The notes: generated from the sequence alone by a model not told the origin. A stretch of 64,000 nucleotides of DNA from Heliobacteriaceae bacterium (GCA_028707535.1 JAQWAU010000003.1:62001-126000); one strand, 5' to 3'; shown: positions 28,309 to 38,879, counted from the stretch's first letter. Numbers and translations are program-made.

Positions 28309-29061
28309 GTGGAAGGGATGGGAATTGTGGCTGTTAAAGACCGTTTAATCGTTGCTTTGGATGTGGACACCCGGGAAGAAGCCTTGGCGATTGTCCGGGC
28401 CGTAGGGGACTACTGCGGCCTTTTTAAAGTAGGGATGCAACTGCACAACAGTGCGGGTTTTGGGGTAACCGAAGCAATTATGGCTTTAGGGTACCCGGTT
28501 TTCCTGGACCTGAAGTTTCACGATATTCCGCATACCGTGTTGCAGGCGGCTGCCGTGGTCAGCCGGAAGGGGGTCCGGATGTTTACGGTCCATGCCACCG
28601 GGGGCCGGGAGATGTTAGCCGGGGCGGTGGCCGGGGCAAACCAGGCAAAAGGGGCAACCGGGGAAGGTCCCTTGGTTTTGGCGGTAACCATTTTAACCTC
28701 GGTATCGCAAACGGTTTTGAATGCGGAAATTGGTTTACCGGGGACGGTTGCGGAAAATGTCGTCCGTTTGGCGGCGGTGGCCCAGGCGGCCGGTGTTGGT
28801 GGGGTGGTGGCTTCCCCGCAGGAGATTCGGCCCTTAAAGCAGCGGTTTGGTCAGGAACTGGTGGTGGTTACCCCTGGGGTGCGGCCGGTCTGGGCCGCCG
28901 GCAATGATCAGGCCCGGGTAATGACACCAGGGGAAGCGATCCGGGCGGGTGCGGACTACCTGGTGGTGGGGCGGCCGGTTACGGCGGCCCGGGACAAGGC
29001 CGGGGCCGCCCGGCGGATTGAGGAAGAAATGGCCCGGGCGCTGGCGGCCCCGATTAAATAA
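28309..29061 (+). CDS. pyrF: Orotidine 5'-phosphate decarboxylase
   Basis: DRLIVALDVDTREEALAIVRAVGD; FLDLKFHDIPHTV; VVVTPGVRP; DYLVVGRPVTAA. Confidence 0.96.
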   Translation: MEGMGIVAVKDRLIVALDVDTREEALAIVRAVGDYCGLFKVGMQLHNSAGFGVTEAIMALGYPVFLDLKFHDIPHTVLQAAAVVSRKGVRMFTVHATGGREMLAGAVAGANQAKGATGEGPLVLAVTILTSVSQTVLNAEIGLPGTVAENVVRLAAVAQAAGVGGVVASPQEIRPLKQRFGQELVVVTPGVRPVWAAGNDQARVMTPGEAIRAGADYLVVGRPVTAARDKAGAARRIEEEMARALAAPIK

Positions 29062-29080
29062 GGAAGGTAGGGGTTGTGGG

Positions 29081-29659
29081 ATGAACAACGAAGCAGTTTT
29101 GGCGGTGTTCCGGGAAAGTAGCGCTTTGTTGGAAGGCCATTTCCGGTTGACTTCCGGCCGGCACAGTGATCGCTACATACAGTGTGCTCAGGTTTTGCAA
29201 CACCCGGCCTACACGGCCAAATTGGCCGGTGTGCTGGTTGCCGCGCTACGGCAACAGGGGATCATGCCCCAGGTGGTGATCGGCCCGGCCATGGGGGGGA
29301 TCCTGGTGGCTTACGAGGTCGGCCGCCTGTTTGGGGTAAGGGCAATTTTTGCGGAGCGGGAGCACGGGGTTATGACCTTGCGGCGCAGTTTTCGGATCCG
29401 GCCGGGGGAAAAGGTGGTTGTCTGTGAGGATGTGATTACTACCGGCGGTTCGGTGCGGGAAACGGCGGCTTTGGTTACTGCTGCCGGGGGAACGGTGGCC
29501 GCAGTGGCGGCTTTAGTCGATCGGTCAAACGGGCAGGTTGATTTCGGGGCGCCTTTTGTGGCTGCCTTGCGGCTGCCCGTGGTGTCCTGGGAACCGGAAG
29601 CCTGTCCTTTGTGCCGCCAGGGGGTTGCGCTTGCCAAGCCGGGGAGCCGATCGATATAA
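29081..29659 (+). CDS. pyrE: Orotate phosphoribosyltransferase
   Basis: SSALLEGHFRLTSGRHSDRYIQC; GPAMGGILVAYEV; VVVCEDVITTGGSVRE. Confidence 0.96.
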   Translation: MNNEAVLAVFRESSALLEGHFRLTSGRHSDRYIQCAQVLQHPAYTAKLAGVLVAALRQQGIMPQVVIGPAMGGILVAYEVGRLFGVRAIFAEREHGVMTLRRSFRIRPGEKVVVCEDVITTGGSVRETAALVTAAGGTVAAVAALVDRSNGQVDFGAPFVAALRLPVVSWEPEACPLCRQGVALAKPGSRSI

Positions 29660-29744
29660 TCCTTAACGGGATTCTTGGGTGTAATTACTTTTCGCGTTAT
29701 TTTCGTTATAATGGTTATAATCATGATTTCCATGGGAGGTGGCC

Positions 29745-30269
29745 ATGCGAGTGCTTAAACCGGCACAGCGGTTTAACCGGGTAACCGAAGTAAATATTGC
29801 CGGCTTGGCCGCCTTAGGGGTTAAGGGGGTCATTCTAGATTTAGATAACACCTTGACCGAATGGAAAAGGCAGGAGCTTTGTCCGGAAGTGGCCCAGTGG
29901 TTGGCAGATTTTTCGAAGTACGGGATTAAAGCGTGCATCCTTTCCAATGGCGTTGAAAACCGGGTACGTCCGTTTGCGCTGGGGCGAAATTTGCCTTACG
30001 TTGCCAAGGCGCGTAAACCACGGCGTAAAGGCTTTTTAAGGGCGATTAAACTGCTGGGGACGACAACGGAAAACACCGTCGTAATTGGTGACCAGGTTTT
30101 TACCGATGTTTGGGGCGGCAACCGGACAGGGCTGCGGACGATCTTGGTTCGTCCCTTGAGCCGTCATGAGTTTATCGGTACCCGGTTAGTCAGGCATTTG
30201 GAACGCTGGGTGCTGGCGGAGCAACCCCCGCGTTGGCGCCGGCTCCGGTTTTTTCGAAAAAAACCATAA
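29745..30269 (+). CDS. yqeG: YqeG family HAD IIIA-type phosphatase
   Basis: GVKGVILDLDNTLTEWKRQ...CILSNGVENRV...VVIGDQVFTDVWGGNRTGLRTILV. Confidence 0.92.
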   Translation: MRVLKPAQRFNRVTEVNIAGLAALGVKGVILDLDNTLTEWKRQELCPEVAQWLADFSKYGIKACILSNGVENRVRPFALGRNLPYVAKARKPRRKGFLRAIKLLGTTTENTVVIGDQVFTDVWGGNRTGLRTILVRPLSRHEFIGTRLVRHLERWVLAEQPPRWRRLRFFRKKP

Positions 30270-30329
30270 AAGCCATCGAGGGTGGGCCGGAGTGCTGACC
30301 CTCTTTTTGGCTTTGGGGGGGCATAGACT

Positions 30330-31211
30330 TTGGCGATTAACGGTAGTACCCGCTGGGTTGGTTTACTCGGGTGTCCGGTGGCCCATTCTTTTTCGCCGGT
30401 GATGCATAACACGGCGTTTACTCATCTCGGCCTGAATTGGCGTTATGCGGCTTTTGCGGTGCCTTTGGCCGGGTTGCGGCGGGCGGTGGCGGGGATGGCT
30501 GCCTTGGGTTTTACCGGGGCGAATATCACTGTGCCCCACAAAGAAGCGGTTTTGCCTTTGCTCGATCAGGTTGACCCTGTTGCCAGGCGGCTCGGGGCGG
30601 TCAATACGGTGGTTTTTGGTCCGGATGGCAAAAGCCGGGGGTTTAATACCGATGGGACCGGTTTTATCCGGGGATTAGCGGCCGCCGGGTTTTCAGTGGC
30701 CGGGAAACGGGCCGTACTCCTGGGGGCGGGGGGAGCGGCCCGGGCGGTGGCTTTCGCCTTGGTGACCCATGGGATTCGGAAATTGACGATTGTCAACCGG
30801 ACCCCTGCCCGGGCCGGGGGCTTGCTGGCCGCGGCAGCCCGGGCTGCCGGGAGCCGGCCCGGGCAGGTGGAACTGGCCGGCATTGCTTGGGAAGCCGGGC
30901 TTTTGCATGCTTGCACCAAAGAGGCTGATTTGGTCGTCAATGCGACCCCATTGGGGCTGACGGCAGAAAATTGGGCTTACCCGGTATCCCCTGCTGCCTG
31001 GTTGCATGGGGGGGTGTTTATTTGTGATTTGGTATACAATCCGGTGGAGACAGAACTGCTGGCGGTCGGGCGGCAACTGGGTTGCCGGGGCCAAAACGGC
31101 CTGCCGATGCTGTTATACCAAGGAGTGGCCGCGTTTGAGCTGTGGACGGGCCGGGAAGCGCCGGTGACGGTGATGGGGCAGGCGTTGCAGGATTTTGCTG
31201 CCAGGTGTTGA
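30330..31211 (+). CDS. aroE: Shikimate dehydrogenase
   Basis: WVGLLGCPVAHSFSPVMHNTAF; GANITVPHKEAV; AVLLGAGGAARAVAFAL; CDLVYNPVETELL. Confidence 0.96.
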   Translation: MAINGSTRWVGLLGCPVAHSFSPVMHNTAFTHLGLNWRYAAFAVPLAGLRRAVAGMAALGFTGANITVPHKEAVLPLLDQVDPVARRLGAVNTVVFGPDGKSRGFNTDGTGFIRGLAAAGFSVAGKRAVLLGAGGAARAVAFALVTHGIRKLTIVNRTPARAGGLLAAAARAAGSRPGQVELAGIAWEAGLLHACTKEADLVVNATPLGLTAENWAYPVSPAAWLHGGVFICDLVYNPVETELLAVGRQLGCRGQNGLPMLLYQGVAAFELWTGREAPVTVMGQALQDFAARC

Positions 31212-31268
31212 ATAAAATAGAAAAACCGATCATTAACGGAAGTAGCCATGATTTTTGCGTGAAAAGAG

Positions 31269-32450
31269 GTGAGGCTGGTGGGAAGGCTGCGTTATCTGAC
31301 TGCCGGGGAGTCGCACGGACCGGCTTTGACGGTAATCGTGGAAGGAATGGTTGCCGGTCTGCCGGTGAGCGCCCGGGAGATTGACCGGCAACTGGCCCGG
31401 CGGCAACAAGGGTACGGCCGGGGCGGCCGGATGCGGATTGAAAATGACCGGGTAACGGTGTTGGCGGGTGTACGGGGAGGAGAAACCACCGGCGGTCCCG
31501 TTTGTCTGCAGGTTGCGAACCGGGACTGGCCCAATTGGGCGCCAGTTATGGCCCCCGGGGAAGAGGCGGTATTAACGGAAAAACAGGTTACCGCTCCCCG
31601 TCCCGGCCATGCCGATCTGCCCGGGGCCCTGAAGTACGGGCACCAGGACATCCGGAACGTTCTGGAGAGAGCAAGCGCCCGGGAAACGGCGGCCCGGGTG
31701 GCGGCAGGCGCTTTGGCCCACCGGCTGTTGGCGGAGTTGCAGGTGGCGGTTTACTCTCACGTTGTGGCCATCGGCGGGGTCCGAAACCGGGAGGGGTTGC
31801 CGGCCGATTGGTCTGCGGCGGATTGGGCGGCTTTTGCGGCCCGGGTGGAAGGGTCGCCGGTGCGCTGTGCCGGCAAGGCGGCCGAAGCGCAGATGATGCA
31901 GGCGATTGACCGGGCCAAGGCTGGTGGGGATAGCCTGGGTGGTATAATTGAACTGATTACCCTCGGGTTACCGGTGGGTTTGGGCAGTCATGTTCACGGG
32001 GACCGCCGGTTGGATGGCCGGATTGCGGGTAGTTTGATGGCCATTCCAGGCATTAAAGGGGTCGAAATCGGCCTTGGCTTTGCGGCGACGGAACTGCCCG
32101 GTTCTCAGGTGCATGATGAAATATATTACGCTGCTTCCCGGGGGTTTTACCGGGAGACGAACCGGGCCGGCGGGATTGAAGGCGGGATGACCAACGGGGA
32201 ACCGGTAGTTGTCCGGGTGGCGATGAAGCCGATCCCGACCTTGCTGAAGCCTTTGCATACGGTGGACCTTACCAGCCGCCAACCGGTAAAAGCCGCGGTG
32301 GAGCGGTCAGATACCTGTGCGGTCCCGGCGGCGGCCGTTGTGGCGGAAGCAGTCTTGGCCCTGGTGTTGGCTGACGCGGTCTTGGCGGTTACCGGTGGTG
32401 ATCATTTGGCCCAGGTGGTGCAACGGGCCGGGCGGCTAAACCGGTGTTAG
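31269..32450 (+). CDS. aroC: Chorismate synthase
   Basis: LRYLTAGESHGPALTVIVEGMVAGLP; RQQGYGRGGRMRIE; RPGHADLPGALKYGHQDIRNVLERASARETAARVAAGA. Confidence 0.97.
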   Translation: MRLVGRLRYLTAGESHGPALTVIVEGMVAGLPVSAREIDRQLARRQQGYGRGGRMRIENDRVTVLAGVRGGETTGGPVCLQVANRDWPNWAPVMAPGEEAVLTEKQVTAPRPGHADLPGALKYGHQDIRNVLERASARETAARVAAGALAHRLLAELQVAVYSHVVAIGGVRNREGLPADWSAADWAAFAARVEGSPVRCAGKAAEAQMMQAIDRAKAGGDSLGGIIELITLGLPVGLGSHVHGDRRLDGRIAGSLMAIPGIKGVEIGLGFAATELPGSQVHDEIYYAASRGFYRETNRAGGIEGGMTNGEPVVVRVAMKPIPTLLKPLHTVDLTSRQPVKAAVERSDTCAVPAAAVVAEAVLALVLADAVLAVTGGDHLAQVVQRAGRLNRC

Positions 32451-32470
32451 CCGAAAAAAAGGGGAAGAGG

Positions 32471-33010
32471 ATGCAAAGGCAAAAAACGAAGATTGTCTTA
32501 ATCGGGTTTATGGGTACCGGCAAAACGGTGGTGGGGAAACGGTTGGCTGTCCGGTTAGGGTTTGATTTCGTTGATACCGACCGGGAGATCGAGGAGTTGA
32601 CTGGCTTGACGGTGGCGCAGATTTTTGACCGGTACGGGGAAGTGCGGTTCCGGTCGGAAGAGGCCCTGCTGGCGCAAAAACTTGCCGAACGCCGCCAAAT
32701 AGTCATTGCCACCGGCGGCGGGATGGTGTTGAACCCGCAAAATGTCGCGGCCTTGCGTACCGGGGGGCTGCTGATCCGGCTTACTGCCGAACCGGTGGTG
32801 ATCTGGAGCCGGATCGCGGGGCGACCCCACCGGCCTTTGGTCAAAAAGAACCTGACGGTGGATATGGTGGCGGCAATGATTGCCGCCCGGGAGCCTTATT
32901 ACGCTTGTGCGGAATATACCGTGGATACGACAACGAAAACGATCACCGAAACGGTCGATGAAATTACCGGTTTGCTGACCAGAAATCCGGAGGAAGGGAA
33001 TAGGTGTTGA
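32471..33010 (+). CDS. aroK: Shikimate kinase
   Basis: IVLIGFMGTGKTVVGKRLA; FVDTDREIE; ATGGGMV; GRPHRPLV. Confidence 0.95.
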   Translation: MQRQKTKIVLIGFMGTGKTVVGKRLAVRLGFDFVDTDREIEELTGLTVAQIFDRYGEVRFRSEEALLAQKLAERRQIVIATGGGMVLNPQNVAALRTGGLLIRLTAEPVVIWSRIAGRPHRPLVKKNLTVDMVAAMIAAREPYYACAEYTVDTTTKTITETVDEITGLLTRNPEEGNRC

Positions 33011-34098
33011 TTCAGGAAAAAGTCACGGTCGGGCTAGGGGACCGGTCTTACCCGGTCTTAATCGGCGAGGGTCTGTTGGCATCGGCCGGCTCTTTACTGG
33101 CCGGCTGCCTGCCGGGGAATAAGGTGCTCATTGTTACTAACCCGCCAGTCCGGGCCCTTTACGGTAAAATGTTACAGCATTCCTTGCAGGAAGCTGGTTA
33201 TGATGTTTCACTGACTTTGGTTCCGGATGGTGAGCAGTACAAAAACCTGACTACTATGGCCGGACTCTATGATGCGGCGGTTGCGGCCCGGTTGGAGCGG
33301 TCGTCAACCATCGTGGCCTTGGGCGGGGGTGTCGCCGGGGACCAGGCCGGTTTTTTGGCGGCCACCTTTATGCGGGGGATTGGTTTTGTGCAGGTGCCGA
33401 CAACTTTGTTGGCCCAGGTTGATGCGAGTGTGGGCGGCAAGACCGGGGTTAACCATCCCCGGGGGAAAAACCTGATCGGGGCATTCTACCAACCCCGTTG
33501 TGTATTGGTTGATCCCGCTACTTTGCAAACCTTGCCGGACCGGGAGGTGGGGGCGGGTTTTGCCGAAGCGGTTAAGACCGCTTTATTGGGGGATGAGGCT
33601 TTATTCCGGTTTCTGGAAGCAGACCCGGCGGCGGTGCAGCGGCGGGAATTAGGGGCGATTACCCGGCTGGTGGCGGCATGTTGCCACACCAAGGCGAAAG
33701 TTGTTGCTGCCGATGAGCAGGAAGCCGGTTTACGGGCGGTGCTTAACTTGGGCCACACTTTCGGCCATGCGGTCGAAACCTTAACCGGGTACCAGGTATA
33801 CCGGCATGGTGAGGCGGTGGCCATCGGCCTGGTTGCGGCTTGCCGGTTGGCCGAAACGGTCACCGGGCTGCCGGCTGAAGTAACCGGACGGGTATACCGG
33901 CTGCTCCGGGCCGCCGGGCTGCCGGTCAGTTTTCCCGCTTTTCCTGCTGCCGCTTGGCGGCAGGCATTTTCCCTGGATAAAAAAGTGAGCGGTTCCCGGG
34001 TCACCTTCGTTCTTCCAACAGACATCGGTCTTTATCCGGTGTTAAAGCATATTCCATTGGATGCGGCAATAAAAATCATTGGCCGGTTGACATCTTGA
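33004..34098 (+). CDS. aroB: 3-dehydroquinate synthase
   Basis: YPVLIGEGLL; ALGGGVAGDQAGFLAATFMRGIGFVQVPTTLLAQVDASVGGKTGVNHPRGKNLIGAFYQP; LNLGHTFGHAVE. Confidence 0.97.
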   Translation: MLIQEKVTVGLGDRSYPVLIGEGLLASAGSLLAGCLPGNKVLIVTNPPVRALYGKMLQHSLQEAGYDVSLTLVPDGEQYKNLTTMAGLYDAAVAARLERSSTIVALGGGVAGDQAGFLAATFMRGIGFVQVPTTLLAQVDASVGGKTGVNHPRGKNLIGAFYQPRCVLVDPATLQTLPDREVGAGFAEAVKTALLGDEALFRFLEADPAAVQRRELGAITRLVAACCHTKAKVVAADEQEAGLRAVLNLGHTFGHAVETLTGYQVYRHGEAVAIGLVAACRLAETVTGLPAEVTGRVYRLLRAAGLPVSFPAFPAAAWRQAFSLDKKVSGSRVTFVLPTDIGLYPVLKHIPLDAAIKIIGRLTS

Positions 34099-34122
34099 AC
34101 AAGCCGCCAAGGGGGGCCTTTA

Positions 34123-35841
34123 ATGACGGGACAACGTAAAATGTTGGGGGATCTGTTGGTTGGATACGGGTTGATTTCACCGGAACAACTGGCGCAAGCC
34201 TTAGCGGAACACAATAGGACCGGGGAACGGCTCGGAAAGGTTGTGGTGCGCTTGGGGTTGGTAACCGAGCGGCAGATTAACGATATCTTGGAATTTCAGC
34301 TGGGAATTCCCCAGGTATCGCCGCTGAAATTTGCGCCAAACCCGGCAGTAGTAAAACTAGTGCCGGAAACAATCTGCCGGGGCCACAAGTGTTTACCGCT
34401 GAAAAAGGTCGGTGACCGGTTGACTGTGGCCATGGTGGATCCCCTGAATCTGGTGGCGATTGATGATCTGAAGCGGGCAACCAACTTGGAAATCGATCCG
34501 GCGATTGCGACCGAGCAGGAAATAGAACAGGTGCTGAACAAGGTGTTCGGCTTGAACCCGGCCGGCGAAGCGGCGATCCGGGGTTTGGAAGCCGAGGCGG
34601 GGACAGGGGGATACCGGGCGAGCGCTTTTGATATGGAACTGGTCGACTTGGATAAAGTTGCTGCCGGCAGTGACGGGCCGGTGATCCGGGTCGTAAACAC
34701 GATTTTGCAGCAGGCGGTCAAAGACCAGGTAAGTGATATCCACATCGAAATCCACGAAGGGAAAGTCCGGGTGCGGTACCGGTTGGATGGCCTGCTTTAC
34801 GATATCTTGAATCTGCCCCGGCAAATCCATGCGGCCCTGCTCTCCCGGATCAAGATCCTGGCGGAGATGGATATTGCGGAAAAACGGCTCCCCCAGGATG
34901 GCCGGATCCAGATTAAGCTGGGCAATAAGGCCATCGATTTGCGGGTATCCACCTTGCCGACTATTTTCGGTGAAAAATGTGTCATCCGGTTGCTGGATAA
35001 GAGTAATGCCTTGTTGGATCTGGAACAACTGGGGTTTCAGGAAGCAGCCGGCCGGCAATACCGGCAGCTGATCCGCAATACCTACGGGATGATTTTGCTT
35101 ACCGGACCTACCGGTTCGGGGAAAACAACCACCCTCTATGCGACGATTGGGGAAATAAACAGCCCGGAAAAAAACATTGTCACCATCGAGAACCCGGCCG
35201 AATATGTTTTGGAGGGGGTTAACCAGGTACAGGTAAACCCGAAAGCGGGGTTGGATTTTGCCGGCGGGTTGCGGTCCATTTTACGGCAGGACCCGGATGT
35301 GATCCTGGTCGGGGAAATCCGGGACCGGGAAACGGCGGAAATTGCCGTCCGGGCGGCAACAACCGGGCACTTGGTTTTTTCCACTTTACATACCAACGAT
35401 GCGGCCGGAGCGGTCACCCGGTTGATTGATATGGGTGTGGAACCATTTTTGGTTGCTTCCTCGGTGACCGGCATTGTGGCCCAACGCTTGGTCCGCCACA
35501 TCTGCCCCAATTGTAAAACGGCATACCAGCCGGATCCGGATTCGCCGGAGCGAATTTTTCTGGGGTTGGCCGGGGAGGACCGGGAGTTGACTTTATACCG
35601 GGGTGGAGGCTGTATGGCCTGTAACAACACCGGCTATAAAGGCCGGTTGGCGATCCAGGAGGTCATGCCGGTTACCGCCGGCCTCCGGGATTTAATTTTG
35701 AGCAAAGCAACCGCAGAAACGATCCGGGATGCCGCTATCCACAGCGGCATGGTCAGTTTGCGGGAAGATGGTAATAACAAGGCTTTGCAAGGACTTACCA
35801 CAGTTGCGGAAGTAATGAGGGTAGCTTATGTTTTCGATTGA
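34123..35841 (+). CDS. pilB: Type IV pilus assembly ATPase PilB/GspE
   Basis: GLISPEQLAQALAEH (MshEN-like); GPTGSGKTTTLYATI; RQDPDVILVGEIRDRETAEIAVRAATTGHLVFSTLHTNDA; CPNCK...CMACNNTGYKGR. Confidence 0.95.
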   Translation: MTGQRKMLGDLLVGYGLISPEQLAQALAEHNRTGERLGKVVVRLGLVTERQINDILEFQLGIPQVSPLKFAPNPAVVKLVPETICRGHKCLPLKKVGDRLTVAMVDPLNLVAIDDLKRATNLEIDPAIATEQEIEQVLNKVFGLNPAGEAAIRGLEAEAGTGGYRASAFDMELVDLDKVAAGSDGPVIRVVNTILQQAVKDQVSDIHIEIHEGKVRVRYRLDGLLYDILNLPRQIHAALLSRIKILAEMDIAEKRLPQDGRIQIKLGNKAIDLRVSTLPTIFGEKCVIRLLDKSNALLDLEQLGFQEAAGRQYRQLIRNTYGMILLTGPTGSGKTTTLYATIGEINSPEKNIVTIENPAEYVLEGVNQVQVNPKAGLDFAGGLRSILRQDPDVILVGEIRDRETAEIAVRAATTGHLVFSTLHTNDAAGAVTRLIDMGVEPFLVASSVTGIVAQRLVRHICPNCKTAYQPDPDSPERIFLGLAGEDRELTLYRGGGCMACNNTGYKGRLAIQEVMPVTAGLRDLILSKATAETIRDAAIHSGMVSLREDGNNKALQGLTTVAEVMRVAYVFD

Positions 35842-36928
35842 CGAGCTTTTAACGTTTGCCGTAAAGATTAAAGCTTCCGACGTTCATTTAACGGTGGGGA
35901 TGCCTCCTTGTTTCCGCATTAACGGGCAACTGGTGTCACCTATGGCAGCCGGTGTGCCGGCCGGGAGCGGGGATCGGGACTGGGCGTGCCCTCTGTTGCC
36001 GGCCGATACCGAGGTCTTGGCCGGGCAAGTGATGAGCGGGCCGCAACAAGCGGCTTTTGCGGCCACCGGTGACCAGGACTTGTCTTATTCAATTCGAACA
36101 GTCGGCCGTTTCCGGGTAAACGTTTTTCGGCAACGGGGTGGTACCGGCCTGGCGATCCGGCTGATTCCTTTTCACATTCCCACTTTTGCGGGACTGGGCT
36201 TGCCGGAGGTGGTCGCCGGCCTGGCGCGGCGGCCCAACGGGCTGGTTTTAGTTACCGGACCGACCGGTAGCGGTAAATCCACGACTTTGGCGGCGATAAT
36301 TGACTTCATTAATTCCGGGCGGGCAGCCCACATTATTACCTTGGAAGACCCCATCGAGTTTTTGCACAGCCACAAAAAAAGCATCGTCAACCAGCGGGAA
36401 ATCGGGATGGATAGCCAGTCATTTGCCAAAGCCTTGCGGGCGGCGATGCGCCAAGATCCGGATGTTATTTTGGTTGGGGAGATGCGGGACCTGAAGACGA
36501 TTAGTACGGCAATTACCGCCGCGGAAACCGGGCACCTGGTTTTGGCGACCTTACATACCAATGATACTATTCAAACGGTGGACCGGATTATTGATGCTTT
36601 CCCGGTCGGGCAGCAGGCCCAGATCCGGGTACAGCTGGCAACGGTTTTGCAAGGAGTGGTATCCCAGCAACTTTTGTCCCGGGCGGACGGGGAAGGCCGG
36701 GCCTTGGCCCAGGAGATTCTGGTGGCGACCCCGGCGGTCCGTAACCTGATTCGGGAAGGAAAAACCCACCAGATTGGGACGATTATTCAAACCGGTGGTA
36801 AGCTGGGCATGCAGTCAATGGACACCGCCCTGAAGAATCTGCTGCAACGAGAGGTGATTACCCGGGCGGAAGCGCTCCGGAAATCAAGTGACCCGGAGGC
36901 TTTTCAGCGGTTCGTTCTTCGGAGCTAA
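35828..36928 (+). CDS. pilT: Type IV pilus twitching motility ATPase PilT
   Basis: ASDVHLTVGMPPCFRINGQL; GPTGSGKSTTLAAIIDFIN; QREIGMDSQSF; ALRAAMRQDPDVILVGEMRDLKTISTAITAAETGHLVLATLHTNDTIQTVDRIID. Confidence 0.95.
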   Translation: MFSIDELLTFAVKIKASDVHLTVGMPPCFRINGQLVSPMAAGVPAGSGDRDWACPLLPADTEVLAGQVMSGPQQAAFAATGDQDLSYSIRTVGRFRVNVFRQRGGTGLAIRLIPFHIPTFAGLGLPEVVAGLARRPNGLVLVTGPTGSGKSTTLAAIIDFINSGRAAHIITLEDPIEFLHSHKKSIVNQREIGMDSQSFAKALRAAMRQDPDVILVGEMRDLKTISTAITAAETGHLVLATLHTNDTIQTVDRIIDAFPVGQQAQIRVQLATVLQGVVSQQLLSRADGEGRALAQEILVATPAVRNLIREGKTHQIGTIIQTGGKLGMQSMDTALKNLLQREVITRAEALRKSSDPEAFQRFVLRS

Positions 36929-37033
36929 AATTTTTCTTCTTGTCACAGTGGAGGGTTTATGTCATAAATAGATACAAGATATAAACAAAATTTTACATAA
37001 AGTGTTACACAATTCGGGAACAGGGAGAAGTCC

Positions 37034-38269
37034 ATGCCGAGTTTTCGCTATAAAGTTAGAAACCGGGCAGGGGTGCCGGCGGAAGGGATTATGGACGAAA
37101 AGTCACCGGCGGCGGTGGTTTCCCGGTTGCGGGAACAAGATCTGCTGGTGATCAAGGTTGAAGAAGTCAAGAATGCCGTTTTCGGCGCTCCTTTTGACTG
37201 GGCTGCCTGGCGGGAGCGCTGGGGAAAAAGGGTGGAAAGCAAAGACCTGGCTCTTTTTTGCCGGCAGTTTTCGACATTAATCCATGCCGGGATCCCGCTT
37301 TACAATGGTTTAATCATCCTGAAAGAACAAATGCGTCACCCTACTTTAGTCAAGGTTTTGACCCAAGTAGCCGAGGATCTGCGCCAAGGCCGGACATTTA
37401 CGGCGGCGGTAGCCCGCTATCCCCGGGTATTTCCGGCGCTCTTTGTTTCAATGATTGAAGCCGGCGAGTTGGGTGGGGTATTGGACCAGGTCATGGAACG
37501 GCTGGCGGTGCATTTTGAAAAAGACAGTGAACTGCGGGCTAAAATGCAAGCGGCAACTACATACCCTTTGGTGATCCTGTTGGTGGCCTTGGGGGCGGTG
37601 GTGTTCATTTTGACTTTTGTGATGCCGACGTTTGCCGGGTTGTTGACGAGCCTGGGTACGGAGATGCCGTGGCCGACGAAGTTTGTGCTGGCTTTGTCGA
37701 CCGCCGTCCGGAGCTACTGGTGGGCGGGAATCGTTTTACTGGTGGGTTTGGGGCTGGGTGCCCGGCGGGTGGCGGTAATCCCCAAGGTGCGGTATACCCT
37801 GGACCGGGTGGCCTTGAAGCTGCCGGTGTTTGGGGATATTGTGACCAAGGTGGCGGTTTCCCGGTTCAGCCGGACCCTCGGCACTTTGCTGCACAGCGGG
37901 GTGGCGATTTTGCCCGCTTTGGATGTGGTCGTAAAAACCGTCGGCAACCAGGTGATTGCCGCGGGGTTGGGCCAGGCCCAGGAGAATATCCGCCAAGGGC
38001 GGGGGATGGCCGGGCCGTTGGAGCAAGCAGGGGTTTTCCCGGCAATGGTGGTGCAGATGGTGGCCATCGGGGAAGAGACGGGCGCCTTGGATGTCTTGCT
38101 GATAAAAATAGCCGATTATTACGACCTGGAAGTAAACATTGTGGTTAGCCGGTTGTCTACGGTGCTGGAACCGTTGATGATGGTATTGCTTGGCGGTCTG
38201 GTCGGGTTTTTGGTGATTGCCATGTTCTTGCCGATGTTTGAATTAATCGGTGCTGTCGGCAGTCAGTAA
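37034..38269 (+). CDS. pilC: Type II secretion/type IV pilus inner membrane protein PilC (GspF)
   Basis: FRYKVRNRAGVPAEGIMDEKS; LALFCRQFSTLIHAGIPL; SMIEAGELGGVLDQVMERLAVHFE; FSRTLGTLLHSGVAI. Confidence 0.94.
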   Translation: MPSFRYKVRNRAGVPAEGIMDEKSPAAVVSRLREQDLLVIKVEEVKNAVFGAPFDWAAWRERWGKRVESKDLALFCRQFSTLIHAGIPLYNGLIILKEQMRHPTLVKVLTQVAEDLRQGRTFTAAVARYPRVFPALFVSMIEAGELGGVLDQVMERLAVHFEKDSELRAKMQAATTYPLVILLVALGAVVFILTFVMPTFAGLLTSLGTEMPWPTKFVLALSTAVRSYWWAGIVLLVGLGLGARRVAVIPKVRYTLDRVALKLPVFGDIVTKVAVSRFSRTLGTLLHSGVAILPALDVVVKTVGNQVIAAGLGQAQENIRQGRGMAGPLEQAGVFPAMVVQMVAIGEETGALDVLLIKIADYYDLEVNIVVSRLSTVLEPLMMVLLGGLVGFLVIAMFLPMFELIGAVGSQ

Positions 38270-38345
38270 AGTTTGGGGGTGGCGAGCTGAATAAACAGGG
38301 GGATACTGTGGGGAGTTAGCTTCAGGATGCGGAGGAGGAATGACA

Positions 38346-38852
38346 ATGGTTAACTGGTTTCGCCGGCGCTTAACCCGGGTTAAGCCGGAGAAGGGGTTTA
38401 CCTTGATCGAGTTGATGGTCGTGGTGGCGATTATCGGGGTGTTGTTTGTCGTGTTGGTGCCGAAGCTGAGTTCGACCCAGGATGCGGCGAAGGCTGCCGG
38501 GGTGAAGACCGATATGCGGTCGGTGGAAGTCGGGCTGATCCAGTATGTTAATGACGAAAAAGCATTTCCGGCAGATTTAACCTCAGAAGTTTATTTTGAT
38601 GCAAAATTAAAAGACAAGGACCCCTGGGGAAATGATTACGGCTATGCTACTATTGCTGCGTCGGGTTCGGATGCCAAAGCATACGCGATTTATTATTCGA
38701 AAGGGCCGGATGGAAAAGCGGGTGTTACTGGTGTAAAAGATACCGGGGCTTACGAGGGGGCCATCACAGGAGATGGGGCGGACGATCTTTACATGATCTG
38801 GGAAATCAAAAACAATGGTGAGGTAAAACAGAAAGATAGCAAGCTGAGATAA
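38346..38852 (+). CDS. Prepilin (major-pilin/GspG-like)
   Basis: EKGFTLIELMVVVAIIGVLFVVLVPKLSSTQDAAKAAGVKTDMRSVEVGLIQY; KDPWGNDYGYATI GspG-like motif. Confidence 0.92.
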   Translation: MVNWFRRRLTRVKPEKGFTLIELMVVVAIIGVLFVVLVPKLSSTQDAAKAAGVKTDMRSVEVGLIQYVNDEKAFPADLTSEVYFDAKLKDKDPWGNDYGYATIAASGSDAKAYAIYYSKGPDGKAGVTGVKDTGAYEGAITGDGADDLYMIWEIKNNGEVKQKDSKLR

Positions 38853-38879
38853 CAACCAGCACCCGGATAAACTGCAAAA

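Noticed and set aside
34000-38350. Searched for a c-di-GMP riboswitch upstream of the pilus operon
   Set aside because: No sequence resembling c-di-GMP-I/II consensus was recognised by eye; a covariance-model search would be decisive.
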